NCBI RefSeq assembly: GCF_011305995.1
Contig: NZ_CP049910.1
Location: 5,780,501 to 5,844,500, forward strand
Direction of reading: 5' to 3'
Length of the DNA stretch: 64,000 bases
Source of the DNA: Diaphorobacter sp. HDW4A
Lineage (GTDB): Bacteria > Pseudomonadota > Gammaproteobacteria > Burkholderiales > Burkholderiaceae_C
Translations under genes and position numbers: made by a program
Shown: piece by piece, positions 63,126 through 64,000 of the stretch
Position numbering within the stretch: position 1 is the first letter of the stretch
Layout: each line of letters opens with the position of its first letter
Notes under the pieces: model-generated
What the model was told of the DNA's origin: nothing
Database searches by the model: none
What the model saw: only the letters and a program-made list of their open reading frames with translations

Positions 63126-64000
63126 CTACTTCAACCACCCACGCTTACGGAAGTAAAGCATCGGAATCACCGCGCTGCAGATCATCAGGCCGAGGCCGAA
63201 TCCGTAGCCATAGGCCCAGTCAAGCTCGGGCATGAATTTGAAGTTCATGCCGTACACGCTGGCGATCAGCGTGGGGGGGAGTAGGGCGACGCTGGCCACC
63301 GAGAAGATCTTGATGATTTTGTTCTGGTTGATGTTGATGAAACCGACGGTCGCGTCCATCAGGAAGTTGATCTTGTCGAACAGGAACGCCGTGTGGTTGT
63401 CGAGTGATTCGATGTCGCGCAGGATCTGGCGGGCGTCTTCGAACTGTTCTGCGTTGAGCATCTTCGCGCGCATCATGAAGCTGACCGCCCGGCGGGTGTC
63501 GAGCATGTTGCGGCGGATGCGGCCGTTCAGGTCTTCCTGGCGGGCGATGGCGGCAAGGACTTCGCTGGCTTTGGCGTCGGTCACATCGCCGGCCAGCACC
63601 TGGGTGCTCACCAGCTTGAGTTCGTCGTAGATGCCTTCGAGCGTGTCGGCGGAGTATTCGGCGTCGGCGTCGAAGAGCTTGAGCAGCACTTCCTTGGCGT
63701 CCTCGATCAGACCGGGAGCGCGGCGCGCGCGCAGGCGCACGAGGCGGAAGACGGGGACGTCGTCGTCGTGGATCGAGAACAGCACGCCCTTGCTCTTGAG
63801 CGAATCGTTGACCAGATTCAGGATGAAGGCGACGCGCACGGCGCGGGGGTCATCGTCGATATCGACCAGAAAGTCGCTGCGGATGTGCAGCTCGCCGTTG
63901 TCTTCTTCGTAGAAGCGGGCGGATTCTTCGAGGTCGTCGTCCGTGGCGTCTTCGGGGATCGACAGGCCGTAGTGCTGCTTGACCCAGCGCTTTTCTTCCA
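63126..64000 (-). CDS. corA: CorA family magnesium/cobalt transporter (5' end outside window)
   Basis: The reading frame stays open to the window edge, so the N-terminus is missing; the visible part starts with KRWVKQHYGLSIPEDATDDD and holds about 291 residues. A long cytoplasmic helical funnel leads to two C-terminal membrane helices with the diagnostic YGMNF loop (SVALLPPTLIASVYGMNFKF) and a basic C-terminus (YFRKRGWLK). It forms a pentameric Mg2+/Co2+ channel in the inner membrane. The stop is 84 bp beyond the repeat-associated hairpin. Confidence 0.92.
   Translation of the reverse strand, partial: EEKRWVKQHYGLSIPEDATDDDLEESARFYEEDNGELHIRSDFLVDIDDDPRAVRVAFILNLVNDSLKSKGVLFSIHDDDVPVFRLVRLRARRAPGLIEDAKEVLLKLFDADAEYSADTLEGIYDELKLVSTQVLAGDVTDAKASEVLAAIARQEDLNGRIRRNMLDTRRAVSFMMRAKMLNAEQFEDARQILRDIESLDNHTAFLFDKINFLMDATVGFININQNKIIKIFSVASVALLPPTLIASVYGMNFKFMPELDWAYGYGFGLGLMICSAVIPMLYFRKRGWLK

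Overview
The window is a high-GC chromosomal segment of a betaproteobacterium, most likely Burkholderiales, family Comamonadaceae (Comamonas/Delftia/Acidovorax-like). The grounds are four orphan Bug-type (tripartite tricarboxylate) solute receptors, a Burkholderiales-type porin, the housekeeping pairs gap-tkt and pyk-fba, a split pntAa/pntAb/pntB transhydrogenase, and aromatic-acid catabolic genes. This assignment rests on gene content only. I saw no rRNA, tRNA, CRISPR array, prophage or insertion sequence.

Layout. 0-6 kb: small housekeeping and unknown genes (VOC protein, methyltransferase, DTW tRNA-modification enzyme, DUF2939 protein, ferritin-like protein, glycosyltransferase). 5-7.5 kb: an accessory patch with an exported collagen-like protein, a second exported protein with an IPTL-like C-terminus, and about 600 bp of AT-rich DNA without genes. 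7.5-13.2 kb (minus strand): an IclR-controlled catabolic cluster (Ltp2-like thiolase, OB-fold partner, Bug receptor, ADP-forming acyl-CoA synthetase). 13.5-17 kb: secreted chalcone-isomerase-like protein, DUF1439 lipoprotein, SDR, GyrI-like protein. 16.8-20.7 kb: LysR regulator divergent from AtuA, an AtuA-related small protein and a Bug receptor, with a perfect palindrome between. 20.7-28 kb: SlyD, a 913-residue DUF11 surface protein, a class I glutamine-amidotransferase-like hydrolase, a ribosome hibernation factor, DUF924, and a DUF4398 lipoprotein/OmpA pair. 28-35 kb: gap, tkt, a MurU-like nucleotidyltransferase, TauE-like exporter, PepP.

The most interesting region is 34.9-48.8 kb. A porin, a Bug receptor and a maleate-isomerase-family protein form one unit ending at a terminator. 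Then follow eight tightly spaced genes: a beta-propeller protein, an HpcH/HpaI aldolase, two paralogous 4,5-dihydroxyphthalate-decarboxylase-like proteins, a type I extradiol dioxygenase with a complete His-His-Glu site, a LigJ-type 4-oxalomesaconate hydratase, an SDR lacking YxxxK, and a fumarylacetoacetase-family hydrolase. A LysR regulator with two tandem DNA-binding domains, an amidohydrolase and a fourth Bug receptor follow. Together they look like uptake, decarboxylation, meta-ring cleavage and lower-pathway processing of an unidentified aromatic polycarboxylate. I know of no described pathway with this exact set.

48.8-64 kb: an unknown membrane-anchored protein, a candidate 23-codon gene, the ribosome-repair pair rtcB-prfH, pyk, a PAP2 phosphatase, fba, the pnt operon (interrupted by a lipoprotein gene), fadD, an MTA/SAH nucleosidase and a 5'-truncated corA. 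fadD and the nucleosidase gene are flanked by two direct copies of a roughly 178-bp intergenic repeat whose hairpins are conserved by paired changes.
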